Of a DNA stretch of 64,000 nt, positions 23,490 through 34,400 are shown in pieces. This stretch comes from Phymorhynchus buccinoides. Lineage: Eukaryota; Mollusca; Gastropoda; Neogastropoda; Raphitomidae. The stretch is from positions 21,379,949 through 21,443,948 of the forward strand of contig CM065691.1 of assembly GCA_017654935.2 (NCBI GenBank), given 5' to 3'. The position numbers and the translations under genes are program-made. Each line of letters begins with the position of its first letter. Position 1 is the stretch's first letter. Below the pieces are notes generated by a model, which did no database searches, was not told where the DNA came from, and worked only from the letters and a program-made list of their open reading frames with translations.

Positions 23490-23952
23490 TAGAGTTGAGA
23501 ACTGGTTCAAAAATCTCAACCGGTTTTAAACCGTTTTCCCCTCTTCGAACCAGTTTTACCTAACCGGTTTTTTAAACCAGTACTCGCATCAATAGTTTCA
23601 CCTATGCAAACACATATTTATTCGTCAGAATATTCACACACGCACGCACGCGTGCATATACACACACACACAACAAAGAAACTTATGACTTATGACACAT
23701 ACACACACACTCAACTCAACACTCACTCAAAGTCACACAAACTAGAAACAGCTACTCTTTGTTTACAAACACCCAATCTGCGCTGAGAATCAGTGTTGCT
23801 CTTCTAAAAGAATGCGTTATTCTAAGAAAAACTTACTTTCAGTTTGCAGTTCAAACCGGTTCACAGCAACTGGAACCGTTTTTTCGAACCGCGAAAGCTT
23901 AGCACCGGTTTTTCGGTTCAAACCGGTTTTTCCCCCCACCTCTATCAAACAG
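23490..23952. mobile_element. candidate TIR element rich in AACCGGTT
   Basis: AACAGTAGAGTTGAGAACTG at left; CCACCTCTATCAAACAGTAG at right. Multiple AACCGGTTTT / AAAACCGGTT blocks near both ends. Internal CA-rich DNA; no ORF of note. Confidence 0.45.
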
Positions 23953-24030
23953 TAGTCGACAAAAACGTTTTTTTCGCTGAGCCGATTTGAAACGATTTTT
24001 CAGCAAAGATCCCCTGAATCAACCCTTTAA

Positions 24031-24618
24031 GGGGCAGACACACTGCATATGATTCAATCTCAATGCGATCATTTGTGAGAAATTTTACTGTCTAAAGGAA
24101 TCTGATGAAATCCTACCAGTTATGTACACTATGGCTCCCCCCCACCTGCGTGCGCATCTCGACCCTTCCAACGGAAGTGTCGCCATCTTAGTCCTTATTT
24201 GTGTGTAAACAAAGTGAAAATGTTATCTAAATGTGTAAAGAAAACATCCAGATGTTATAAATACAGTTTAGATAAGTTTTGAATTGGAACAGCCAAAAAC
24301 GCAGCATCGATCTGGCATTTTTCTAAAAATGTTAGTGACTAAGATGGCGGTCTCCCATAATATGGCGCTCCTTGTGGCCGGATATGACGACACGTGGGTA
24401 CCAGCCATAGTTGTAGTCCCCCCATTACACAAATCTGATGAAATATCTGTATTCTTCTATCAGACGTTTTCTTTGATTCGTGTGTTGGGGTCTACTTGAG
24501 TGTAGTGAGCAGAAATAGATGAATTATTTTTAGACGGAAGTATTCACATGAATAGCGACTCACAGACATTGTCACAACTGGATCGCATTTGGATCGAACC
24601 ATATGCTGTGTGTCTACC
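24031..24618. mobile_element. candidate TIR element (GGGCAGACACAC ends)
   Basis: GGGGCAGACACACTGCATAT near 24032 pairs with ATATGCTGTGTGTCTACCC at 24602-24619. Abuts the next element with no spacer. Confidence 0.6.
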
Positions 24619-25290
24619 CAGGGTCGGACAGTAATGGCTGCCCGACTGCCCGGGGCAGGTAGTCGTGTCGGGCAGGTGGCGAACTCGACGACCTGCCCGC
24701 CGGGCAAGTGCAAGTGCTTAGAAAAAAATTCTCACCCAGTTTATTTTAGTCCGTTGTAAAAACTGCAAGTCAGGTTCTAGGCCTACAACGCAGGCTACAT
24801 CAACAATGATAGGCCCTACTATCACCACACTCGCGAGTAGTTTGACTTGATGTCAGCATCACTTCCGCAAAATCGGATAGCCATTTGTATCAAGCAAGAC
24901 GATTGGCTAAAGAAAATTCATTATCCAATCAGAATGAAGCATACTTAGCCAGTCAATTGCAGACAGCCTTTGGCAAAATAGCAGACTATATTATGACATG
25001 TGCTTCGGGTTCTGACAAGAAGAAATCAAAACAACATTTTTGCAAGTTAAACGTTTTATTTCTGCACTGCAGATTCTAACAATGTTAAGATAACATTTTG
25101 CTTATCATGGGTTAAAAAAAAAAAATGTCATTCCCGAGGAGCTGTGTGACAGGATGGCCAATCATGAAAACTCTTTCTACTAGCTTTTTCACTCATGGCA
25201 CATTCATTTATCGGGCAGGTGGCTAAAACTGGGGGGCAGGTAAAAAAATGTGTCTACCTGCCCCTTGCAAAAAAAGTTAGTCCTACCCTG
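24619..25290. mobile_element. hAT-like non-autonomous element
   Basis: CAGGGTCGGAC at left and GTCCTACCCTG at right; subterminal CCCGCCGGGCA and GGGCAGGTGG motifs. CAGGG ends are typical of hAT; no clear 8-bp duplication. Confidence 0.55.
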
Positions 25291-25299
25291 TTTTACCCT

Positions 25300-25563
25300 T
25301 TAACCCTTTCACCGCCAACGTCGCATTTTTGCACCACAATGTCAATGATTTAAACACCCATGTCATTAAAACTCTTGAAATCAGCGTCTGTTATTCAATG
25401 ATATTGTGTTCCTAAATATGGACAGTAAGAATTGACCCTATTCTAAATGTGTCACAGAGAAATCCCACAATATTGCAGACAAAATCTTTTCTGTAGTGTA
25501 CTGTAGTCAAGTAAGCTCAATGGAAATTTCTGGCTCAAAGATGGATGGCGGTGAAAGGGCTAA
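25300..25563. mobile_element. MITE B, half-length copy
   Basis: TTAACCCTTTCACCGCCAAC to GGCGGTGAAAGGGCTAA; corresponds to one arm plus loop of the 18.4 kb copy. Begins 10 bp after a hAT-like element. Confidence 0.8.
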
Positions 25564-25627
25564 GCAGCCTCTGATCAATGTTCATGCTTCAATTTCAAAA
25601 GCCACGTTTTCACCATGATAGAAGTAA

Positions 25628-25841
25628 TAATAATAATAATAATAATACTGGTTATTTATAGAGCGCTTAACTCCCTTTGCAGGGAGCTCAAAGCGCTGAA
25701 CAAAGGCCTAAACACTAACATACAGATAAACATACACATTAAAGACAAGCCAAGAATAATCAACATGAAGACAAGTATCAATGAATATAAACATTAAAAA
25801 TAAGTGAGACTGTTAATACAAAATACATGTATTAATCTCTC

Positions 25842-25875
<34 letters not shown>

Positions 25876-26160
25876 CACACACACACACACTGCAGGTTAA
25901 TATCATCAAGGACTACATGGATTAGAGGTGAGAGTATGACGATGAGGTTTCAAAAAGATGAGTTTTCAGAGAAGTTTTGAAAGACTGGACAGAGGAAGAG
26001 TGGCGAACACTGTGTGGTAAGCTATTCCAGACCGAGGGAGCAGAGTACGAGAAAGAAGATTCACCGAAGGATTTAGTTTCAATACGGGGAGTGGAGAGCA
26101 GGCATGAGTCGGAGGAAGATCTGAGATGTCGGGTGGGAGTGTAGGTAATAACGCTTGACA
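25628..26160. repeat. dispersed retroelement remnant (AGCGCTTAACTCCC) with poly(C)
   Basis: AATAATAAT run, then TATAGAGCGCTTAACTCCC and GAGCTCAAAGCGCTGA, then a C tract of about 30 bp at 25842-25873 and CA. The flank AAGAGTGGCGAACACTGTG + CTATTCCAGACCG resembles a common invertebrate non-LTR tail. Function none seen. Confidence 0.45.
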
Positions 26161-26272
26161 GTAAAGCCTGACTCTCAAAAACACTGTTCTGCTGTTCTTT
26201 TTCTTCTCAAATGACAAGACAGGATCATATTGTTCAATGCATTGCTTTTGAGTGCAGACTAGTTTTCCATTA

Positions 26273-26528
26273 AGTTCAAAGAAAACTGTTTTATCTTTAT
26301 GTTTTCCAAACATTATAAAAGCCTGCGTTGCTTTAACGGAAAAAAATCACTGACATAAGCTCTAAAAATAGACAAACACATGGCAGGGTACTTGGAAGTG
26401 AATGTCTTTTGCATTTGGTGGGAGTGTAGAGTGATGTACTGGGCGAATGTATTCACCCATGGTGCTAGAAGAGTTAAGTTCAAAGAAACTGATTTATCTT
26501 TATGTTTTCCAAACATTATAAAAGCCTG
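26273..26528. repeat. partial MITE F bracketed by a 55-bp direct duplication
   Basis: A sequence with TTATCTTTATGTTTTCC and AACATTATAAAAGCCTG occurs at 26273-26327 and again at 26475-26528. Between them is the right part of MITE F, ending GGTGCTAGAAGAGTTAA. Confidence 0.75.
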
Positions 26529-26874
26529 TATTACTGTTTACTTTCAAGATAGAAAATAAGTAGAATTAAACGGACATTTCTTTCTTAAAGTTTAATTTTA
26601 ACCAAAATGAACGTCAGGCAATTAACCAATTTTTCTGGCACACAGCTCTGCAAACGATTTGCCTACCTAAATGTCAAGTCTGTTAAAATGAAGAGTTTAT
26701 GATCCAAAACATCCATTGTCGCACTGTCACGCACAAGCATTAACCTTTTTCCTTGCCCTGCTGACACACCCAACCTTACAAGAGACTCGCTTCCTCTTCC
26801 TGTAACTTGATATTTAAGAACCTGAAATCGAACCGCTTGTTTGTCTTACTTACTTGTTCATTGGTTCTCTCTCA

Positions 26875-27126
26875 TTAACCCTTTCACCGCCAATGTCGCA
26901 TTTATGCACCACAATGGTTAAACATTAAACACCTATGTCACTAAAAGGTATGAAATCAGGTCCTGTTATCCCGAAGACACTATTTCTCTTAATTTTGGGA
27001 TGCAAGGATAGGCCTAATATACATGTCACAGAGGAATTCACAATATTGCAAATACATTTTTTTCTCTACCCAGTTAAGCTTAATGGTATATTTCAGCTGA
27101 AATATGTCTGGTGGCAAAAGGGTTAA
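26875..27126. mobile_element. MITE B copy
   Basis: TTAACCCTTTCACCGCCAAT to GTGGCAAAAGGGTTAA. Confidence 0.82.
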
Positions 27127-27865
27127 GTCGGCATGAAAAAAGGCAACTTAGTTTTAACAAAACTGTCAAGCATTATAATATCTCAGTTTACACACACTCC
27201 AATTGACACAGACACAGTCACACACACATAAGCACAATACATACAAAGAAAAGATATTTGAAGTTATACCCAAGATTCTTAGGCCAGCAATGACTATGAT
27301 GTCTTTTCTTCATGTTCCGCATGTAACATGCATGCCCTCACAAAACAGGAATGAGCATTCCAGAACAACAAAGAAATCTGTCACATCAATACACCCACAC
27401 ACACAGTCTCACACAAGTCGAAACGGGAATCAAAATTCAGAAGAACAAAGAAACCTATCAATATCAAACAACTACATCCACACACTCTCCCATAATCAAG
27501 CATGCATAATTATATGCATTTTTAAAAGTGGTTATGCTGTTTGCTTGATTATTTACAAGTATTTGTTGTTGTTTTTTGAGTACATATTTTTTTGGTTTTG
27601 GCTTGTTTGTTTCAACTTTTAGTTTTATACATCGAATGTCAACAGAAGTTGTAACAAAATTCAACAAGCACTTCAGGTGGGAGATAACTCAATGGGTGCT
27701 CCTGGGAAATTTAAAAAATCCTGCAAGGGGGCGGCCCCGGCGGAGTGCAGGGGCAGCACACACACACACATTCACTGCTCTGTTTTCACCCCTCTAGACT
27801 ACTACAAGTGCTACATTCCTTTGAATAGAGTAAATGTTTATAACATAGGCCCTTTTCATTGCACA

Positions 27866-27868
27866 AGT

Positions 27869-27945
<77 letters not shown>

Positions 27946-27972
27946 GTGTGTGTGCGTGTGCGTGTGTGTGTA
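27866..27972. repeat. (GT)n microsatellite
   Basis: About 100 bp of GT with GTGC interruptions. Confidence 0.96.
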
Positions 27973-28302
27973 AGAAAATCATTGCTTTTCAAATTCTCAT
28001 AATCCGGCTCCGCCGGCTCTAGGCCATTAAGAAATCCTGCAATTCAGGACATCCTGCAAGAAGGAGCATCCATATAACTCTAGTGGCTCATTTTACTTCT
28101 TCAAATGGTCAAACAGAAGGCAAAATCTATTTTTGCCGCTCGCACACGAAGGGGGGGCAGAGAGAAAGAGCAAGTGAGTTTGCCACTGCAAAAAAACTGA
28201 CTTCAAACGGAACGCCACCTGGTGTCAAGGGCTAAGAACCATAACTCCACCTAAACAGCTCTTTATACGAGGAAAAGAATAGTCTCCTTATACACCTTTT
28301 CT

Positions 28303-28642
28303 TTTTCTTCTTCTTCTGCATTCCCAGGCCATGTGGCCATAATCGGTAAGGTACGTATGTGTCCGGTGTTCAGTTTTCACTGGTCTCCCCGCTGCGTACA
28401 GCCGACACATTCCGATTTCGGAGGAGCTCAAAGGAGAACAATTATTTGGAAGATTCCTTTGAAAAACAGGCAGGAGAATCATGAATGGGCCAATAAGTGA
28501 GAAAGATAGTAGATGATAGAAAGCAAAAGAAAAAGGTAGAGTCATAGAGAGTGGCAGATTAGAGGAAGTTACAAGCACAGAACTTCCAGAAGGTGGGGGA
28601 ACTATTTTTACAAAAGACCCCCGGTATCCCCACAGGGAGACA
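28303..28642 (-). mobile_element. SINE-like repeat R, tail type II
   Basis: Reverse copy; tail TTCTTCTTCTGCATTCCCAG and GGTCTCCCCGCTGCGTAC, head shared with the type I copies (GAACTTCCAGAAGGTGG, GGTATCCCCACAGGGAG). Confidence 0.8.
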
Positions 28643-28928
28643 CCTTTTCAATAAACAGTGTACTTCAATGCTGCAGCTGTGTCAGCTTTGCTCTATTAAT
28701 TCAAGCTTTAAAAAAAAAAGGGGGGGGGGACAACAAAAGACAGAAAAAGACAACGGCATATTCAGATATCAATTTCAATCTCACAAAGGAAGCAGCTTGC
28801 CACATTGTCTTAATCATCCAGTGACCTACTTTCAATGCGTGCTTTAGCATTGGTAAACGCATAAGTTGTAATTGATACACTGAATTGACTGCTTGTGACT
28901 TTGCTGCTTGCTTTTCATTTACTCAATG

Positions 28929-29045
28929 TGTAGAGTGGCACAGTGGTAGCGTGTTCGCTTCGTGTCAAGTAAACCCGAGTTCGAACCTTAGTACAGGGGA
29001 TTTTTTCCTCTCACTTTGCACTAGGCCTTGCGGTCTGAACATGGA

Positions 29046-29079
<34 letters not shown>

Positions 29080-29312
29080 GTGCCCATGCACTTAGCACAC
29101 GCTAAACCCAGTGGCAACGAAAAAGTTGTCATTTGGTCAAAATTTACACCCCCCTCCCTTCCTTCCTCATCAGTCACACAAAAATCGCATGCAAATTTTT
29201 TTTTATACAAATAATTGGGTGGCGCGCCTCTGGCTGCGACGCGCTCTCCATGTAGGAGCAACCCGAATTTCACAGAGACACCTATGTGACTATAATGTAC
29301 CTAACCTAACTA
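28929..29312 (+). mobile_element. tRNA-derived SINE
   Basis: Pol III A-box-like TGGCACAGTGGTAGCG and B-box GAGTTCGAACC (28977-28987) in tRNA-like spacing. The body contains GGATGAGACGATAAACCGAG + GTCCTGTGTGC and ends near TACCTAACCTAAC. The B-box and body identify a SINE rather than a working tRNA gene; no full cloverleaf. Confidence 0.8.
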
Positions 29313-29385
29313 TAGTATAACACTACGACGTACGAGTCAACATGAAAATTGAAACTAACAGACCACAGTTTCAGCGCACACTATT

Positions 29386-29610
29386 TTAACCCCTTCACTG
29401 CCACAGAAAAAAAAGTAAGAGTTTATTGATTTTCTTATACAATTTAAACAAACCTATTGCTAGACTCAATCTAAGAAAATGGTCTAGATATCTTTCCTGA
29501 CTTGTCTAAACCAAAAACCAGCATCCCAGGACTGTGACATCAAAAGTTATGACATCATCAATGACATCACACACCCCTATTACATGGGGGGCAGGCAGTG
29601 AAGGGGTTAA
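29386..29610. mobile_element. TTAA-flanked MITE D
   Basis: TTAACCCCTTCACTGCCAC to GGCAGTGAAGGGGTTAA, with ATGACATCATCAATGACATC inside. Confidence 0.83.
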
Positions 29611-29693
29611 TATTTGTACACTTCCACTTTCTTTTTCAGTTTTTGTATTCCCAGTTCTTTACAAATTATAATGGGAGTCACTCACGCACTGCA

Positions 29694-29712
29694 ATCGGGG
29701 GGGGGGGGGGGG

Positions 29713-29793
<81 letters not shown>

Positions 29794-29796
29794 CGT
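29694..29796. repeat. compound (G)n-(GA)n-(GT)n microsatellite
   Basis: About 19 G, then GA, then GT tracts in uninterrupted succession. Confidence 0.97.
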
Positions 29797-29979
29797 GTGC
29801 ATGCATTTGAATATGTGAACAGAATTTATGTTCCAGACTCCACAGCCAATCAATAGATTAGAATGAAAACTGACAGAGTTGTCTCCCATGTCCTGACAAT
29901 GATACGAGTAATGTTTCCAGTTAGTTTGATTGTTTTGTTCTTTGTATGTTTTTATGGCTATGCCATCTTGTTTTATACA

Positions 29980-30066
29980 GTGGAACCTCTCTATTACGAC
30001 TTTCAAAAATCATCCAAAATCGGGTCATGATAGGGTGATGTCTTAATAGGATGGATGACACTGTGG
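29980..30066. mobile_element. diverged or solo-end MITE A fragment
   Basis: CAGTGGAACCTCTCTATTACG followed by TCAAAAATCATCCAAAATCGG; matches MITE A end sequence but is truncated, 40 bp before a full copy. Confidence 0.55.
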
Positions 30067-30099
30067 TACGGGTGGGTATTCATCCAAAGTTTTGCACAT

Positions 30100-30612
30100 T
30101 ACAGTGGAACCTCCCTTATAAGACTCCCTCCCATATAGACCTACTTCTCTGAGACATTGCCCTTCTTTGTAAGTATTAAAATTGCTTCCCTCATAAGACC
30201 CCTCCCTTATAAATACATGGGTGAAAGTGACAGATTTTGAAAATAAGGTAAAGGCGGAGGGTCGGTGGGTGGGTTCCAGGGGCCTACTTTCTGGGTCCGC
30301 TGCCGCCTAGGTCCTGGTGGGGTGTAAGGGCAGAGGCCTGCTTGGGGGGGTCTTTCATTCAAATTTATGAAAAGTTTTGAACTCTAAAATGACATTTAAG
30401 TTGAAAGTTCTAGGAGCAAACACACTTCATGGCCTATGGTCGCTCAAATCAGTCAATCTTTTTTTTCTTGAAAATTTGAAAATAAGGATTTCCTTATTTT
30501 CTGATTTTAAAATTAAGGAAATCCTTGCTGAGAAGGAAAACTTTCACCCATGTAAATATAAGACCTCATTTTGGATTATTTTTGAGGGTCTTATAAGGGA
30601 GGTTCCACTGTA
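30100..30612. mobile_element. MITE A split by nested element with GGGTGAAAGT ends
   Basis: Outer ends CAGTGGAACCTCCCTTAT and GGTTCCACTG. An insertion at about 30211-30557 has inverted ends ACATGGGTGAAAGT / ACTTTCACCCATGT, flanked by TAAATA-type direct repeats. Confidence 0.8.
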
Positions 30613-30858
30613 GTAGCAAAGAAAGTTGTGTTCTTTATAATTAATATAAAGCAGCACAAGAAATAGTTTTACTCTATAAAAAAAACCCACTCTAAAAAGA
30701 CAACAAAACCCCAAGCAAAGCAGAAGCAAAGAACACACACAGTTACAGAAAGAGAGACAGACAGGCACTACAAACAGGCCTACACTAATTCTTTTCATTT
30801 AGCAATGTCTTAGCTTCTTTTACCAATAATACACGATCTAGACCGTTTCCATTAATTA

Positions 30859-31165
30859 TTCTTCTTCTTCGATCACTCAGACAGTTTCCTATCAATTATG
30901 AGCGCAGATGCGTCCTGCTACCGTTATGCGCCTAACTAAGAAATTGTTAGGCCCACCAAGTCCGACTTCGGCTGGAGGAAATGTTTTTCGTGAAAAAAGG
31001 CAGGAGAATGGACCGGTAAGGCAGAAAGATAGTAGATGACAGTAAGCAAAGGGACAATGCAGAGTCAAAGAGAGTGACAGATAAGAGGAAGTTACAAGCA
31101 CAGAACTTCCAGAAGGTGGGGGAACTATTTATACAAAAGACCCCCCGGTATCCCCATGGGGGGCA
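30859..31165 (-). mobile_element. SINE-like repeat R, tail type I
   Basis: Reverse copy with TCAATTATGAGCGCAGATG and GCCTAACTAAGAAATTG, head CCCCGGTATCCCCATGGG. Located just beyond the last GLYR1 exon found. Confidence 0.8.
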
Positions 31166-31331
31166 TTAATTCTAGAGTACTGACAAGTTTGCGCGTTAGC
31201 TGGGTCAGTGGGTACAATGTCTAAGCAGATAGAACAACTATGGCTGACACAGATATATGCGTTTTCTCGCAAAACGACACGAAAGAAACAGAAGCACACG
31301 TGCGGACAACTGTCAACAGGGAAACACTGAC

Positions 31332-31490
31332 CTTGGTGACCGTTCTGTTCCACACAGTGACCTCATGACCCGACCTCAGCAGGTTCATCACCATGCCCTG
31401 TCCCATGATGCCCAGCCCAAGGAAGCCGATGCGAAGTGGTGTGGGGATCACCGACTGGCTCTGCGAGTTGTCGTACACGCCACTGTCCGT
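31332..31490 (-). CDS. GLYR1: GLYR1 exon 8 (start of dehydrogenase domain)
   Basis: 53 codons containing [18 protein letters not shown] and [12 protein letters not shown], a very close match to the 6-phosphogluconate/beta-hydroxyacid dehydrogenase NAD(P)-binding motif in GLYR1. Acceptor TTTTCTACAG, donor AAG|GTCAGT. A block of MITE ends starts 32 bp upstream of the acceptor in transcript terms (plus-strand 31522 onward). Confidence 0.93.
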
Positions 31491-34400
31491 CTGTAGAAAA
31501 CAACAGGAGAAAGTGTCATTACAGTGGAACCTCCCTTATAAGACCTCCCATTATAAGACTCCCTCCCATATAAGACCTACTTCTCTGAGACATTGCCCTT
31601 CTTTGTAAGCACAGTGGAACCTCCCTTATAAGACCTCCCACCCATATAAGACCTACTTCTCTGAGACATCGCCCTTCTTTGTAAGTACAGTGGAACCTCC
31701 CTTATAAGACCTTCAAAAATCATAAAAAATGAGGTCTTATAAGGGAGGGGTCTTATAAGGGAGGTAATTTTGTTACTTACAAAGAAGGGCAATGTCTCAG
31801 AAAACTAGGTCTTATATGGGAGGGAGTCTTATGGGGAGGTTCTACTGTATTAAAATTACCTCCCTTATAAGACCCCTCCCTTTTAAGATCTCATTTTGGA
31901 TAATTTTTGAAGGTCTTATAAAGGAGGTTCCACTGTATTATAATAACTAGCGGTTTAACTTTAAGTACCCGCTTCGTGCGTACAGACCCAACATCAACAA
32001 CAGCATTGGCAACAACAACAAAAAAGACCTGACGCGAGGTTTGAACTCCGCACCTCTTGCACCCCTGGTACACAATAGCTTTATCCATTACACCAGAGAA
32101 CCCACTGGCAATCAGAGTACTTTTTACCTACTTTTATGTAGCTTCCCCCGACTGCCTCCTGTTGACTTCAGCAATGACGTATATCGTCGCTGTCCAACGC
32201 TAACCGTGTATTTACACAATCAGTGATTTTACAGGAGCATCAAAAAACATATTGTCGCCTGCTACAAAGTCAATCCCCATTTGATATACGCTTGACCCTT
32301 CTTCTTTACCGATGAGTAAACATGTGACACAATAAAAGTTGCATTAACACCCAAAATTTTCGTGATAATTCAGTTACACGGTTAGTCACAAACTTAGTGC
32401 ATTGTTCTCACAATGGGAGATACCACAGCTGCCGGCAGTTACACGATTAGCGTGACCAGTTACATGCTTATCGCGTCAAAACCAGCAACAACCCGCCACA
32501 TACACGATTATTTCTGTGGTATCATGTGACAAATTTGAGCATTTTCATTGGTTGCAGACACAAGATATTTATAGAAGACCTGCGTGAGGTCACTGGAAGG
32601 AGTTTCAGTAAAAAATCTATTTTTGTCAAATTTTGTAGATACACACGGTTAGCGTCGGACAGCGACGATATAATTATGATCGTCTGCTTCAGACAGCTAA
32701 ACTCCGTAATTTTCCTAACTGAATTTCTCGACAGTAATTCGACGCAAATGCACGAAACATGACAGAAACACAGAAAAGGCACCTCAGAGTTGCGAATGAC
32801 AGTAGCCTATTGGACATAAAATATAGCACAGGATTGTGTAGAAAATTCCACTCTGCTTTGAGTGCGCATTCTAGGCAAACTGGTCATGGCGTTTTACAAA
32901 TAAGCCCCACTCTTCGTGCAAAATGACATCAAACATACACAGATACAATGATGCACATTTTTACGGGATCAAATAATTTCATGCATGCGTCACTTTTTTT
33001 TGTGTGTGCAGGGGAATGTAAAAGAATCCTCTTTTTTAAAAAGAGAATAGACTAAACAAAAGGGAAGCTTATTATTTAGTGTTACATAACTTACATTATA
33101 TTCCCTCTTGAATAAAAGCAACAACAGTTTTTTCCCCCATTAAATTACAGGCATTGGAATTGTCTGAAGTCCAATCCTTTGAAAACCATGGTAAAAGGCT
33201 CTCAAGGCCCCAGCGTGTAATGGGACGACACTGAAATCAGTTCCAAACATAACCTTAAGTAAGCATGATGCAGTAAGAATCTCTTTAAAATGCTATTATT
33301 TTGACCAAAAGAATGTGTAAACACTAAAAATGGCAAATCTTCTGCCACCAAAAACAAATCCTGTCAGAAATCCTTAAAATCCTCTGACAATTGTGATGCC
33401 TGGAATTAACATTGCAAGCAATAAAGGCATTTACATAGCCCAGAACATGGGGCAGCAAACAAAAAGAAGAAAAAAAGCCACTACCATAGAAAATGTTCAC
33501 CCACCTTCTGTTCATCAGGAAAGCCTTCATCCTCTGCAGGCACCTGAGGGTCGTCCATGGGCATTCCATCGTCCCCAAACCCTGCCGGATCCCCCGCGCC
33601 CTTCCCTCCAGGTGCACCGCTTGCTTTGGACTTGGAGGCAGCGGTTTTGGGCGAGGACACTCTGGCTTTCTTGGAGAGGGAGGGGGAGAAATCGCCGCTT
33701 CCGCCCTGCAACGGGTCGACTCGCTTCTTGGGTAGGCTTTTTCGAGAACTGGATGTCGGGGTGGATGGCTGTTGAAGCAAAAAAAGCATGATCGTTACAT
33801 TACAAGCGGTTGGATATATGCCAAAACGAAGAATGAAAAAAACATACAAACAAAAGACAGACCTGTTTACAACCTACACACGTCTCGAGTAGTCTGGACA
33901 GCTGAAATGAGTAGTTTGGGCTAGAAATGTGTGGTTTTATTCATTAAACCATCAAACAATGTTCACTGAAAATGAGTAATTAGAGCATTCTTTTCAATTT
34001 TGAAAAGTAGTAGAGGTCCAAATTGAGTAGAATACTACTCGAAAAGAGTAGAGTAAACAGATCTGAAAAGAGAATTAAAAAAACAACTGACAAAGTAAAT
34101 GAGAAGATTACACACACACACAAAACTGAGACTGACAAGAGAGACTCAATCACTAACTTAGGACCCCAAAACATTATTTCACAAGGATCAAGATTTTAGG
34201 CCAAGCCTAGTCTTCCAATCTGTCCTTGAGATGAAAAACAAAACAAAAGAAACGCGCCAAAAAATATTAGTAAAAAAGACAAGGACCAACAGAGAGAGTA
34301 AAAAGCATAAACAAAATAAACAAAGGCAGCAAACACATATCAGGGCTCCCAGGGACCCCCATTTGGGGGTCTATGAAGCACTAAAATTCCAAAGGACCCT

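Larger units (their letters stand above)
15890..31331. other. repeat-rich block between the LRR-Ig gene and GLYR1, no coding exon recognised
   Basis: Both strands were read for the missing GLYR1 dehydrogenase exons and none was recognised. Content is AT-rich DNA with TTAA-flanked MITEs, MITE A copies, repeat R, a tRNA-derived SINE, hAT-like elements and microsatellites. A GC-richer stretch at 19.78-20.0 kb has no identifiable function. Confidence 0.6.

Noticed and set aside
24284..24499. 71-codon ORF at 24.3 kb
   Set aside because: Lies inside a candidate TIR element with no splice-site or domain support.
28929..29000. Functional tRNA gene
   Set aside because: A- and B-boxes are present but no complete cloverleaf, and it continues into a SINE body.
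33393..33791. 132-codon plus-strand ORF
   Set aside because: Antisense shadow of GLYR1 exon 7.
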